Shown piece after piece: positions 9,420 through 20,145 of a stretch of DNA of 59,511 nt. The stretch's first letter is position 1; each line of letters starts with the position of its first letter. Source of the DNA: Paulinella micropora (Eukaryota; Cercozoa; Imbricatea; Euglyphida; Paulinellidae). The position numbers and the translations under genes were made by a program. The DNA lies in NCBI GenBank assembly GCA_019918135.1, contig WBZZ01004577.1, positions 1-59,511 on the forward strand. Direction: 5' to 3'. The notes beneath the pieces were generated by a model, which saw nothing but the letters and a program-made list of their open reading frames with translations, made no database searches and was not told where the DNA came from.

Positions 9420-11950
9420 TCTAGGCTACAAGCCAGCTATCCGACAACTGAAGCCTATAGGATGTTTAGGTGTAATGTACATAGGAAAGCAGGTAGGGAA
9501 AGGAAACTATAGGGGAAAACGCGTCTTGGATACAATGTATTTAAGGAACTATACAGAGTTTGGGATGGTCGCAAGATCATTACTAATGTGCGTAATGTGC
9601 GCTTTGACTCCAATGTAGTTGGTAAGGAGGCTCACCCACCCAGAGAAGTCAGATGGGACGACGAGGAATCTGAGGGGGGAGAGTAGTGATACCGATCAGC
9701 TAGAACAGCCAACAAACGAACCCGAACTTAAGGTTGAGGGGTAGTTAGACAAGCATGAGGAGTTACAGGAAGATAAGGGCATTCACGGTCCAGATTCCGG
9801 TCTCCCATCAGAGTCAATGGCGGAAATAGTTCACGACAGAGATGATGGGCTAACACCCGTCACATGGTTAGAGGCGCAAAGCCCCGAGGCAGACCACCCT
9901 AGTAGGAGGTACGTAGAGGGAGACGCGCCCACTAAGGGCCTCACTTGGGAGCAAAGTGACAAAATCACATCAACTAACATAGTGAGAGGGAAACGAGAAT
10001 CAAAGGTTAGGACACCAGTTACACAACCACCTCCAGAAAAGAAGGCAGCAGTAAAAGCAGCTACTTTGACAGGAGAGAGAGTTAGTGTGCCGGGAGTAGC
10101 TTTCGGAGAAGAATGCGCAAAGGACGAATATGGAGACAGTTGGCAATCGGTAAAACGAGAAGGAAAAGTCTTAGAACCGTGCGAGAAGGGAGATAGATTT
10201 AAAGTCCATAAGATGCCTAAGCCCAGTCACTTCGTAGTCTTTGACGACGGTCAAGCAGAAAAGATGTTAGACAGCGAGATTAGAAAGTATCGGATAGATA
10301 GATTAAGTCGGAGAACTAGAGCACCCCGAGATGTCCGCAGAAAGTATCGCAGAGGATCACACCACTGCGCTGCTGTACCTGACATTGAAGGTACCAAAGG
10401 CAATCGTAGATGAGGGCTTAACTGCGAAAGCGTTGAAAGCCTGAATGGATAAGGAGATTGAAGCTCGGAAGTCTTTTAATACTTACAAGTGGGTAAACCC
10501 CAAGGAAGCGAAAGCAAAAGGAGTAAAAGTAGTGAGGCTCACGTGGGTACATAAAGTCAAACTAGACGAGAAAGAACGTAAGTTCATTAAGTCAAGGTTA
10601 GCTTTACGAGGAGATATGCTAGAGCCAGGAGTTAGCTATAACGCAGATCAATTGTTTGTACCCTGCGCCGCGCATCGCTCATTACTCTTTTTGTCTAAGC
10701 TTGCAGCATGGCATGGACATAAGCTGTACGGTATAGACTTCAAAAATGCTTATCTAAATGCACGAATGCATGATCCTGTTTATGCTTATGCACCCGATGG
10801 GATAGACAGAGAGGAGCAGGAGGGCATGATATGGAGAGTAGATGGAGCTCTGTATGGCACGCCACAAGCTGGTAGGAGATGGTATTAGATTTTAGCCCCT
10901 AAGTTAGAGGAATTAGGATTCAGGTTACTAGACTCAGATTTGTGCATGTTCGTAGAAAAGGATAAGCCAGTTAGAGATGCTATCATAGGTATTTTCCATG
11001 CAGACGATCTTATTTTCTCAGCTCCTAACGATCGAGCGTACGACCGTTTCGCTAGTAAACTAGAAAAGTTTCATACTCTTAAGCGTCTGGGAGTGGCTAA
11101 GGAGTTTAAATAGATAGAGATAGTCAGGAAGGAGGATGCATTTTATTGCATCAGAATAGTATCAGAAACAGATTTTAAAGGATGTAGGATATGCCGATGT
11201 CAGACCAGTAAGTACTCCAAGTGCTGAACATGAGCCCGAGCCCATGGGAGAAACAAGCGCACTTAGAAAGAATTCGATACCTAGTTTGGTAGGGAAACTT
11301 TTGTTTCTAACTAAGATGACACGTCCAGATGCGGATCAAGCACTCAATGCAGCTAGTGTAATGCAAACAGTAAACCCATGACTTGCTTATGCGATGTTAG
11401 GTAGGATCTTTAGGTATTTGAAAGGTTCGTGTCGCGGCATTGCATTTCATGGGCCTAAGTCATCGCAAGAGGGAAGGACATACCCGCGAATTACTCTGTG
11501 GCCCGATGCAGCACACAAGGTCTGTAAGAAAACCGGAAAGTCACGTACAGGATATGTAGTGCTTTGGGGAGGGGACCCGGTAGCTTGGTTGTCAAAGCAG
11601 CAGACTAGAATTGCACTTAGTTCTAATGACGCTGAAATTTTCGCAGCAGCGGAGTGTATACGGGAGGGATTGGCTATCCGACATATTATGGAAGAATTAG
11701 TCATAGCACAGAAAGGACCGATAGAGCTATATGAAGATAATGCACAGACTATATTAGCAGCAGAAAGGGGAATGTCAGGACCACGCACTAAACACTTACC
11801 CCTTGAACTTCATTTCATTCAGAGACAATGAGATTAAATTTGTAAAGGTAGGAACTAAGAAACAAATTGCAGACGTACTAACTAAGCATGTTCCTTAGGA
11901 TCAATTCGAATATCTCATTAGTAAGTTTATGGTAACACTTGATCCGTGAT
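9420..11950 (+). pseudogene. pol of element E, broken
   Basis: 9420-9660: integrase C-terminal GKQ-type box (LKPIGCLGVMYIGKQVGKGNY), then frameshift. 9817-10413: linker. 10445-10888: RT N-part (LTWVHKVKL, KLYGIDFKNAYLNARM, GALYGTPQAGRRWY), then a TAG. The catalytic box reads FHADDLIFSAPN near 10995. 11394-11831: RNase H (WLSKQQTRIALSSNDAEIFAA, LYEDNAQTILAA), then QIADVLTKHV in another frame. At least four stops or frameshifts make it non-functional. Confidence 0.85.
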
Positions 11951-12114
11951 CCTATATCTCAAGTCTGCAAAATCACCATAAATACGCAAATTTACGCAAA
12001 GTCAACTTTTGTTGTTCTTTTGTGAGTTTTCTCTCTTTGAAGTGAGCATGAAGTTTCTTGCGCAGGTAGTTGAGCGGCATGTTGAGGCAATGTTCCCGTC
12101 GAAGTGTAAGTCGA

Positions 12115-12145
12115 GCGCGAATGCGAAGCGCGTGGTTCAGACCAC
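12115..12145 (+). other. conserved double hairpin in 3' UTR of element E
   Basis: GCGC (12115-12118) pairs with GCGC (12128-12131). Directly after, GTGGT (12132-12136) and ACCAC (12141-12145) close a 4-nt loop. Element D has the same arrangement at 30175-30204, with the second stem changed on both sides to GTGAC/GTCAC, so pairing is kept. Confidence 0.5.
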
Positions 12146-12522
12146 CATCTGTCGCATTGTGACAAGAGCGGGAAAGGATACGAGCCATCGGACCCGACCG
12201 TACATCGCGTAGTTTTATATTGGCGGAATGGCGGAATTAACTAATTATATTGTACTCGAGAAGTCAATGATATAATTCAGTTTACGTACTGATATGGTCA
12301 CACTTCAAGGACCTACTGCTAATGTTTTAATCGTATCGAGATGCCATCGCGGCAAAGAAGCAAAAGCAGGTGGACTGGAATGGAATGGCGATTCTTCAGT
12401 TTTGTGACTCAACAATCGTTTCATTTTATAACTTGAAATGATGGCCATTTATCGCATCGTAATAGTTATTAATCGCAGAGACATTAATCGTAATTTGCAC
12501 ATTGACATAGAACTAAGGGGGA

Positions 12523-12852
12523 GCGTTGGTAGGATAACTACGTTTACTGTTAGTAATTGCTTTGTGACTGGTAAGTAATTTATTCGTATAGTCGAATGAC
12601 CGTATAGTTCTAGTCAATAATGGTAACGGACGTAACGGACTATATTGGCATTTCAGGATTGGACATATAATAACTACAGTCGTGCGGACTTTATTTCAGT
12701 TTCGTTATTACATTTGAGTTTGTCAGTTCTGCTATCTATTATACTTGCGAATTAAAGTGTCGATTGGCATCGTGGCTTCTAACGGAGTCCCTCAGCAAAC
12801 CGGAGTGTAAAAGTATTAGGTCCGTGAGTGACCGGGTAATTACCTAATCAAC
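12523..12852 (+). repeat. 3' LTR of element E
   Basis: Polypurine tract AACTAAGGGGGA (12511-12522) is followed by GCGTTGG; the right end GTGAGTGACC...CCTAATCA matches the end of the D LTRs. It is a diverged member of the D family. Confidence 0.75.
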
Positions 12853-13208
12853 TAAAAATGGGGTTCCCTCTGTATAAAAGGCATTTATTGCTTTCAAAAA
12901 AATCATCGTCAATTATCAAAGAACAACACCTATATTAGGGTCCACCCTTAAAAAAAACATATCATTTCACTTTTTTTCCCCATTTATATTTTTCATTTCC
13001 GGACCATTTTGCCGTTAACACTTAAATTCAAATTCAAATTCAGAAGTTAAAATGACAATCATTCTTCTACGCCACAATTCAAAATTCCAGCTTTCTAATT
13101 AAAAAATCAGAACAAAAAAATGTTAAAAACTAGTTACGTAAAAAGTGCCACCGTTTTACCAACGCTTAAAATGCCCTAAAAAACATATGTAGTTGACTCA
13201 GAGGCGGG
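12853..13208. other. AT-rich spacer between LTRs; nothing recognised
   Basis: A-rich, with TAAAAAAAAC and AAATTCAAATTCAAATTC runs. No open frame or repeat of note. Confidence 0.6.
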
Positions 13209-13213
13209 GGTTG

Positions 13214-13553
13214 GCGTTGGACAGGTAACTTCGAGTACTGTTTAAGCCGTAACTATATTGATTTATATGTGCGGTAACATTTTACTAAGTCATAATTAGT
13301 AGTAACGGTAATGGGTAATCTAAGTCAATTGTGCACGTTACGCTTTTACCATTGCGCTCCTGACCATATCATTGAGCGTCAGTTACTGCTAGTCACGCAC
13401 TTAGACTAGTTAGCTCTTTTGCAGTTCAGTTCTGCGTTTATGTCTTCGGATTAAAGTGGCTGTGAGTAACCTGGCTTTTAACGAAGTCTCCCGGCAAACC
13501 GCAAGTGAAAGATAGGGTAAGGTCCATGAGTGACCGGTTTATACCTAATCACC
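13214..13553 (+). repeat. 5' LTR of element D
   Basis: Starts GCGTTGGACAGG and ends CCTAATCACC; about 15 substitutions and one indel against the 3' copy, counted by eye (about 4.5%). The start is set by comparison with the polypurine-tract side of the 3' LTR. Confidence 0.85.
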
Positions 13554-13565
13554 GGTCATGAGCCG
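13554..13565 (+). other. putative half-tRNA-Met(i) primer-binding site of D
   Basis: GGTCATGAGCCG begins immediately after the LTR. GGTCATGAGCC complements the initiator tRNA-Met anticodon loop GGCUCAUAACC at 10 of 11 positions. It contains the gag ATG at 13558. Confidence 0.5.
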
Positions 13566-13996
13566 TTGTGATAGTGGTTCATCGCAGCAATGCACGAACT
13601 GGAAACAGTTCTTATCTCACGCACCCGTCTATGACGGTGTCACAGAACATCTTCAAGGATTTTACTATCAGCTAGAGGAATATGCTTACTGTATTATTAC
13701 AATTCTCGGGGACATGGTTAAAGACGCATTTCTCGATGAGGTAGCTGCTAAGAGGAAATGCGGATGGGATTTAAGTCGTATGAGAGCAGCAGAGGAAGCA
13801 GATGAACCAAGAGAACCGATAGAAGAAGATTCGCCAGACGTGAGTGAAGAAAGTGAGGAAGAATACAAAGAGAAAGACGCATCATCCTCATCAACATCAT
13901 CACGCACAAGACGATCAGACCCAAAGAAGAAAACACTAGAGAAGCCGAAAGACTATGCGAAATGGAGTAATGAGCAGAAGGTAGCTTGGGAGGAAA
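13558..13996 (+). pseudogene. gag of element D, N-terminal part
   Basis: An intact 146-codon stretch starts at the ATG inside the primer-binding motif and is cut by insertion of A-C. It holds a helical N-terminal region (WKQFLSHAPVYDGVTEHLQG), an acidic stretch (EEADEPREPIEED), a Ser run and a basic tail. The TAG seen at 14011-14013 belongs to the inserted LTR. Gag would form the virus-like particle core. Confidence 0.7.
13992..13996 (+). repeat. left target-site duplication GGAAA of A-C
   Basis: GGAAA directly precedes the LTR at 13997 and recurs directly after the distal LTR at 25859-25863. Confidence 0.8.
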
Positions 13997-14296
13997 GCTT
14001 TACAACAAGATAGCTGTTAGAATAACTTCTGACGGCAGTTACGCTTGTAATTACTTTCGTTAGGACTGACATAGATTACCAAGTTAGTCTGGTCTGGACA
14101 ATAAGAATTAATGATTGGGTGTAACAGTAAAATTACTCAAGTCAGCCAGCCATGCGCTTTACTAAACCAGCGCTCTGTTTGGCAGTAAAAGTTGTTACTC
14201 AATAAAACCTCACAATCTGATCAACTGCGATCTACTGAAGTCTTCCGGCTCTAAGCGGCCTCTGTCAACTTAGCAAACCGGATATTATACTATAGT
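13997..14296 (+). repeat. 5' LTR of A-C
   Basis: GCTTTACAACAAG...ATACTATAGT, 300 bp. Boundaries are set by the GGAAA duplication outside and the primer motif inside. The termini are not the usual TG...CA; an internal TGTTAG lies 15 nt from the start. Confidence 0.85.
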
Positions 14297-14306
14297 GGGT
14301 TATGAG
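14297..14306 (+). other. putative half-tRNA-Met(i) primer-binding motif of A-C
   Basis: GGGTTATGAG abuts the LTR and is fully complementary to CUCAUAACCC of the initiator tRNA-Met anticodon loop. It includes the gag ATG at 14302. Only 10 nt match well. Confidence 0.45.
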
Positions 14307-17077
14307 TGCTTCTGCGACCAAAGAAAAGGACGCGGCGACTGTGGTTCTGCAAGGAAAGGCACCGGCGTTCATCGATGGTATCAAGGAAGCGAGCTGGGAT
14401 GACTGGTACGCGCAGGTGCGGGTGGACCTGAGTTCGGTGGAAAGCTGGGAATATGTGGCGCCCCTATAGGACGTCATACTCTGGCGATCGGAAGTGGAGG
14501 CGGAATTGAAGGCAGCGGCCCCAGAAGTGCCTGCAGATGCAGCCTACGGTGACCCAGAGGAGGAGGAGCAACCAGACCCGAGGGCTGGGAGACGGGGAAG
14601 AGCTGCGAGACCGGCGCCGGCACCGGTTGTAAACCTGACCATGGTCCAACGCCGCGAGATACTTGCGATAAGGGCGCAGAATTTCATGTGGCTATACAAG
14701 GCTCTTGAATATGGGTCGCCGGCTGAAAGGATTGTCCGTTACCTAGTGCGGGAGCCGACTCTGCGACCGGAGGAAATAATCAACGTGCTACGGCAGAGAT
14801 ACCAGGGCACGGAGATACATCAGATGCAGAAAAGGAATAATTTAGTAAGCAACTGGCAGTTCAACGTGAAAGACGACATGATGGCGCAACTCAGAGACTT
14901 CACTACGCACTGTGAGTTTTTGGAGGATCATGGTGAACCGGTTGGAGTGGGTCTTCAGATGCAATTCATTAAGACTGCTTTGGCAAAGTGCTCGGAGAAA
15001 CACCTCTGGAAGCCGTTCTTGGATGCTTAGGTGGCCGAGCCATCGCGGGACTGAAATGCCTTCGAAAATGCGTTCCAGAGGCGGGTCATCGCAAACGAGG
15101 CGCAGCGAGAGGGAAGCAAGGACGACGCGGCGATGTGGGCTGGGCAGCAGGATAGCAAGGGCTGGAATGCCACAATTGTTCAAAAGAACATAAGTACTTC
15201 AGATGCATGGAGAAATGTAGAATACCTGGCCACGATCATGTCGGCAAAAGTTGTCCAACGCTGAAGGACAGATACCGCAAGAAATTTCCTAGGGGAGACA
15301 AGCCGCCGAAGGAAACGGCGAAAGAAAAAGTCGGGAAGGACCAGGGACGCAAAGCTCCGGGTGCCGCGAAGTCGCCCCCCGCCGCGGCCGTGTCCTGTAT
15401 GGCTGCAATACATCGTGAGTGGACGTGCAAGATGATGGAACCTGTTCCGAGGGATGCTATTGACGAAGCTGTCTACCCGGCGCCGGCTACGGAAGGATCG
15501 GGACTGCGGCCAACGACTGTGGAAGGAAGACGATCGATGGGCTACGCCTACATGGCGCAAAAAGAGACACCGTTCATGTATATCGGACCACCTGATGAAA
15601 AAGTGCCTGGTGACACGAGGAACGGAAAGGTAAACATAGCCGACTTCAGGACTGTGTTTAACAACGCGCAGAGACCTGAGCTGCACTTATGGATGTGGTT
15701 CTACAACAAAAGAGTGACTCCGGATGATTGGGAGCACTGGGCAGTTGGACTCGAAGACAACGAGCCGGGCGACAAGGAGACGCCCATGCCGCCTGAGTGT
15801 GAAAACTGCAGTGTCACAGGGGCAAAAGTGGTGCTCGAGATGTAAGATGGTGGTACTGTAACAAGGAGTGTCAAAAGATGGATTGGTCGAGGCACAAGCC
15901 ATTTTGTAACTGGATTCAAGGAGAAGGCAAACAGACGTGGCTGCAGGCTGGGGATCGAAGTTAAACGGAAGCTCGTGGAATGGGACCGCACTGTTCGACG
16001 GTCACGAGGATGAAAGGAGACTTGGCGTATAAGAGATTGTTCAGATACTGCCATGTCGTCCCGCAAGAGGGAGAGCAGGCAAAGGCGCTGCAACCACGGT
16101 ACAATGATTACCTGGACATCAGTTGGGAAGCATTCAAAGATGCGAAGGGACACTCGCAAATAGAAACGGAGCTCACCCTGCTACGTAACAAGGAGCGTTA
16201 CTTTCCGTGGGTCTAACAACTGGACGTGCTGGAAGAGAGGAAGAGGGCGGCAATTGCACGTCTCCGCGCTGAAAGAAACACATCCACACCCGGGAGACAG
16301 TGCGGGGAGGGTGGTGTTGAGGTACCTGGGGATAGAGGAGCGTTGAGGTTGAATGACGCGAGCGGGAACGAGCCTACAAATGAAGCGAGAAGGGTAGGAC
16401 GATGGGAAGCCATGAAGACTACCATCACGGTGGAACAAGGAGAGAATGCAAACCTCAGCGATGACCCTGCGCCCAGGACTGGGGGAGTTGGTGAGGAGGA
16501 GAAAAAGCCACCGGGGACGCCGCCTGGACAAGCAAGAGACGACGGGGATGCTGACGAAAGTGGCCCGGAAATGATTCGGGGAGGATCGAGCCTGGTGCCG
16601 GATGGTGGTGGAAAAGAGCCTGCAGCCCACATGGCGCACGGGAATAGTATGGGTGGTGCTCAAGACCCATATGCAGTCTACCTAGACTCCGGATCGGCTC
16701 AACACATGCTGCCGTTGGCTGACGCGCTAAATGAAGTTCTGGATGACGACCCATTGGTGTCAGGGGCATCTCAGGAGTCTCGGCGACTGAGTCTAAAGGA
16801 AGCACTTCATTTCTGGGTGTCAGCGGTGAAGGAAGCCCCCAAGAAGTGGAAATGAGTGAGGCGTATGTCTTACCTACACTGGATAGGACGCTATTCTCGG
16901 CTGGGCGCCTTCAACGCGCAGGGTTCGCGATTGTTATGCAAGGTGCCGAATTCTTCGTTACTAAGAAACGAATTGAGGTGGAAGAGCGGGACAAGGTGCT
17001 TTGACGCCGAGTCCTGTCAATATCAGTTTACAACGCTGTAGCCACCGGATGGAGAAAGAAGAAGAGAGAGAGCTGGC
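14302..17077 (+). pseudogene. gag-MYND-protease of A-C, broken
   Basis: Starts MSASATKEKDAATVVLQG. It is interrupted by TAG at 14467 and 15028 and by further stops, but easily followed by comparison with B: gag core (FMWLYKALEYGSPAERIV, LVSNWQFNVKDDMMAQL), knuckle region (YFRCMEKCRIPGHDHVGKSC), conserved pre-MYND segment (VTPDDWEHWAVGLEDNE), MYND finger near 15798-15907 (CENCSV, YCNKECQKMDWSRHKPFC, one frameshift inside), and protease active site YLDSGSAQHMLPL near 16680-16712. It ends where B begins. Confidence 0.85.
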
Positions 17078-17180
17078 CTTACCCTAATTTCAGAGGTAGT
17101 TCAAATGCTAAGGACTTGTCCTAGTTGCTTCCTTTCTATGTCTGACTGACACTGACTGAGTTGCAACGTGTCAACTCTGT

Positions 17181-17977
17181 CTACTTAGTAGTATGTCCAG
17201 AGAGCATGCCTGCTCCCTTTTTGAATAGCGATGGGCTGGTATTACTAATGACTTTAGATAGTATGTCAGCCCGATTGTCCGCTGACGGTACCCATTCCAT
17301 ACTTACCTCCCCCTTCCTTATCGCCTCAGTTACATGGTAGTGGCGCAGCGCGATGTGCCGCATCCGCTTTCCAAAGATCGAATTCGGTGCTGAACATACC
17401 GTGGCTTGGTTGTCCACGTTCAGTCTTGATTTTGCCATCAGATCCCTCTTCAGCGGGTTGGCGTCGGACCACGGCAGCAATTTTATCAAATTGCGCATTG
17501 CTTCCATGTCATGCAAGATTTCCGAGGCTGCATATGTTTCGCTCTCCTGGGTTCCAGTTGCCAGATGCTTCTGGGTCGAAGACCGCACCATGATCGGGCC
17601 ACCAGCCAAAAACACCACTCCCCCCGTCCGCGAGTACATCCGGCTTCCGTTCCAAATGACGAGTCGGAGTCCGCCACCAAGGTTCTGTTACCATTCGCCG
17701 AAAACCTCACACCACGATCCTTTACATACAGGAAGTACCGCAGCAGTTGTTCAGCCGCGTAGTAATCAAACTTCTCCCTGTTCGATTGGTGTTCCGCAAT
17801 GACACTGACCGGCAGGACCGACTCAGGCACACTTGCCTTCAAGTAGATGTAGCTCCCCACTATCTCTTGTGGGGAGTACTCCGTCATGGCCGGTTGCATC
17901 TTTGATCCCACCGGCAGCCACGGCGTCTTGGCTGGCATCCATGGCCTCCCGTCACTCCTCTTGAACCTGGTCGCCAA
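17181..17977 (-). pseudogene. RT C-terminus and RNase H of B
   Basis: Two overlapping frames continue pol after the break at 17996: 17486-17977 (MATRFKRSDGRPWMPAKTPW, ASVPESVLPVSVIAEHQS, DSDSSFGTEAG) and 17181-17639 (MYSRTGGVVFLAGGP, QESETYAASEILHD, VDNQATVCSAPN, HIALRHYHVTEAI, DNRADILSK). The acidic RNase H residues (DSD, E of ESET, D of VDNQ, D of DNRAD) are present; one frameshift lies between the frames. Confidence 0.8.
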
Positions 17978-17995
17978 CGTTGCCGTATATTCCCG

Positions 17996-19963
17996 CTAGT
18001 ACAAAGTGAGTGCAGAAACACCCCCCTCCCTCGTTGCCTCGAATTCCAGCGACAAGAATTGCTTAATGGGCCCAAGGTCCTTCACGTTTCCCCACTCCCG
18101 CTGTAGCTTAGCCACGTACTCCCGCCGGCTGCTTCCCGACGCTGCCGCATGCATGTTGTCGTCAACGTGGTATGTAAGTACCTCCGTCTTCCCCGTCTCC
18201 TCGTCCACCCTGCCGAACAGGACAGTGTCAACAACGCTTTGTTGGAACCCCATCTTCTTTTGCGTCGGCACGACACGGTCATGCCAGTAAATATGACCAG
18301 ATGGCTTGAGACCGTTGACTTCCCCCAACGCTTCCCACCCTACGTTCGGGGGTGTGTACCCCTCCGGAGGCTTCAACCACACCGGGACATGGAGCTTCAC
18401 TTGCAGAAATGCACTCTCCTCGTCCATGCCATACACCTCCAATCCCTGTAGCGCCGACAGCGCACACGTCAGCCACACGACCTCCACCCTACAAGTCGGC
18501 AAGTCCACCTTGTCATACTGCCACGCCGGTTGTCGGAACCCCAGCCCAGCAATACGAGACTTCGTATCGACCACCGGTCCGTCCATCGTCGCCCTCTTCT
18601 CGAAGTCCACGAACCTAGTAGGCACCAGCGGATGCCCCACCGGCTTCTCGGACACATGACGCTCGACGATAGCCCCCAGATGGAGGTGTTTGTCGATGTC
18701 GGCAAACCTGGAGTCATTGGATAAACCCGACTTTGTCGCCTGGCGATAAGGAACCGGCACCGTCACCAGATATGCACCGGATCTAAAGTTGCCCGGCTTC
18801 GTCTTCGTTCTACTCCTCGCCCCAACGACTATGTTGGAGACGTCGATGGTGTTGCCCGTCCACTCGACAGGCACACCTCTTGCATCCCTCTTGACGTTCT
18901 CATCCCCCACAGGACCACTCGAAGGCTCTGCTTCTCCATTCGGTGCTGCCTTTTCAGCTGAACCCCTTGCCTCCCTCTTGTCCCCACCAACGTCCCCAGA
19001 CACCCCTTCGTCGTAGACTGCCAGCTCGGGCTGTAACCCCTCCAAGAACACTTCCCCAACGGCGTCCCGGGCTGCTACGTCTGCCACTTCCTCCGTCACT
19101 TCATTCTCTTCCCAACCGCTACCGCCAGTCAGCGAGTCCAACACCTTTTGCTCACTGTCGGTGAAAAATTTTCCGGGTACACCGTCATTTTTGTCGACAC
19201 TTTTTCCCTCTTGGTGTGCCATTTGGAAAGCGTGGTGGCGTGATGACGCCATCTTGCCCCCTGGGTAAAGCGTAGGCCAGCCATGCACTTCAGGATCCCT
19301 CACCACCATGTCCATAGTTGTAACCAGCTTGCGTTCGTAGAAACTCCATACCTTGTAGGCGGATTCTTCCACATGGACTCCCATGAAGACCCCTGGTACC
19401 CCTTTCTCTTGCCCCTTCTTTCCACCCTTGTAGTAAACACAGAGACATCCGAAGGGCTTCAGGACTGAGAAAGGCGGTGCAGGTCTGTTATATATCATCT
19501 CGTGCCTTGTGACCTTCGCCCCTGCACGTCCCTGCATGTTGATCAGAAACACAGCGTAGTCCACCGCCAATGATATGAAGTACACAGGTACACTTCTTGC
19601 AGTCAGCAACGCAGCTGCCAGTGAAAAAACGATGTGAATCCCCGCTTCCGCATACGCGTCTTTATTCGGGTCCGCTCTCACTGGCAGCTGTTGCTCCACA
19701 ACTTTGCTGGTTAGGAATTCTTTCACCGCTTTCGAGACCCACTCTGTGTCAGTCCTACACTGTTTCACCTTATGGCCTGTTTGGGTTTCAGACCAAGCCA
19801 GCACGTCTTTGAGCTGTTGCAGTGCGAACTCAGATGCACGAATTGTCTTCCCATCGTCTCCCCAAAGTGGAAGACATCGTTGAGCTCTTGCATCTCCACA
19901 GTAGTAGTAGGCTTCATGCTCGTCGCCCAAAAGGCTGCGTTGCATCCTGGGAACGGGGAGCAC
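17996..19963 (-). CDS. integrase-reverse transcriptase segment of B pol
   Basis: 655 open codons. Residues about 60-160: integrase core with RTDTEWVS (second Asp) and AYAEAGIHIVF (Glu), 33 residues apart, close to the DD35E spacing; the first Asp is probably upstream in another frame. About 185-230: integrase C-terminal box (LKPFGCLCVYYKGGKKGQ, GVFMGVHVEES). About 270-400: acidic linker. About 400-655: RT with VWLTCALSALQ, MDEESAFLQVKL, VWLKPPEGY, VPTQKKMGF and catalytic YHVDDN. It makes cDNA and integrates it, by family. The N-terminal Met is not a natural start; the frame is a part of gag-pol. Confidence 0.85.
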   Translation of the reverse strand: MLPVPRMQRSLLGDEHEAYYYCGDARAQRCLPLWGDDGKTIRASEFALQQLKDVLAWSETQTGHKVKQCRTDTEWVSKAVKEFLTSKVVEQQLPVRADPNKDAYAEAGIHIVFSLAAALLTARSVPVYFISLAVDYAVFLINMQGRAGAKVTRHEMIYNRPAPPFSVLKPFGCLCVYYKGGKKGQEKGVPGVFMGVHVEESAYKVWSFYERKLVTTMDMVVRDPEVHGWPTLYPGGKMASSRHHAFQMAHQEGKSVDKNDGVPGKFFTDSEQKVLDSLTGGSGWEENEVTEEVADVAARDAVGEVFLEGLQPELAVYDEGVSGDVGGDKREARGSAEKAAPNGEAEPSSGPVGDENVKRDARGVPVEWTGNTIDVSNIVVGARSRTKTKPGNFRSGAYLVTVPVPYRQATKSGLSNDSRFADIDKHLHLGAIVERHVSEKPVGHPLVPTRFVDFEKRATMDGPVVDTKSRIAGLGFRQPAWQYDKVDLPTCRVEVVWLTCALSALQGLEVYGMDEESAFLQVKLHVPVWLKPPEGYTPPNVGWEALGEVNGLKPSGHIYWHDRVVPTQKKMGFQQSVVDTVLFGRVDEETGKTEVLTYHVDDNMHAAASGSSRREYVAKLQREWGNVKDLGPIKQFLSLEFEATREGGVSALTLY

Positions 19964-20112
19964 TCCTTCTGCTCTTTTCTCCGTCCCGGTGGGTTCACAG
20001 TTGTAAATTTATATTGACAGGTTTCTGGGTCGAGAATACCAATCAGTACTTTGTCCCCCGGGCCTACATCTGTTCGCCGTTTCGTGACGAAGAATTCGGT
20101 GCCCTGCATCAC
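19765..20112 (-). pseudogene. B pol between protease and integrase
   Basis: 115 codons (EFFVTKRRTDVGPGDKV, ILDPETCQYKFTTV) link protease to integrase in a frame different from both neighbours. It overlaps the integrase frame by about 200 bases, so frameshifts lie near 19.96 and 20.13 kb. A-C carries the same stretch as ESCQYQFTTL. Confidence 0.7.
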
Positions 20113-20145
20113 AATTGCATACCCAGCGCGTTGCAGTCGCCCCGA

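Larger units (their letters stand above)
9420..12852 (+). mobile_element. Copia element E (3' half with LTR)
   Basis: Plus-strand remnant starting inside the integrase C-terminal region and keeping RT, RNase H, 3' UTR, polypurine tract and 3' LTR. It is the closest relative of element D in this window, with motif-by-motif matches throughout pol and LTR. Confidence 0.82.

Noticed and set aside
15701..16159. Antisense ORFs across A-C and B gag (for example 152 and 160 codons)
   Set aside because: Opposite-strand shadows of GC-rich gag coding sequence.
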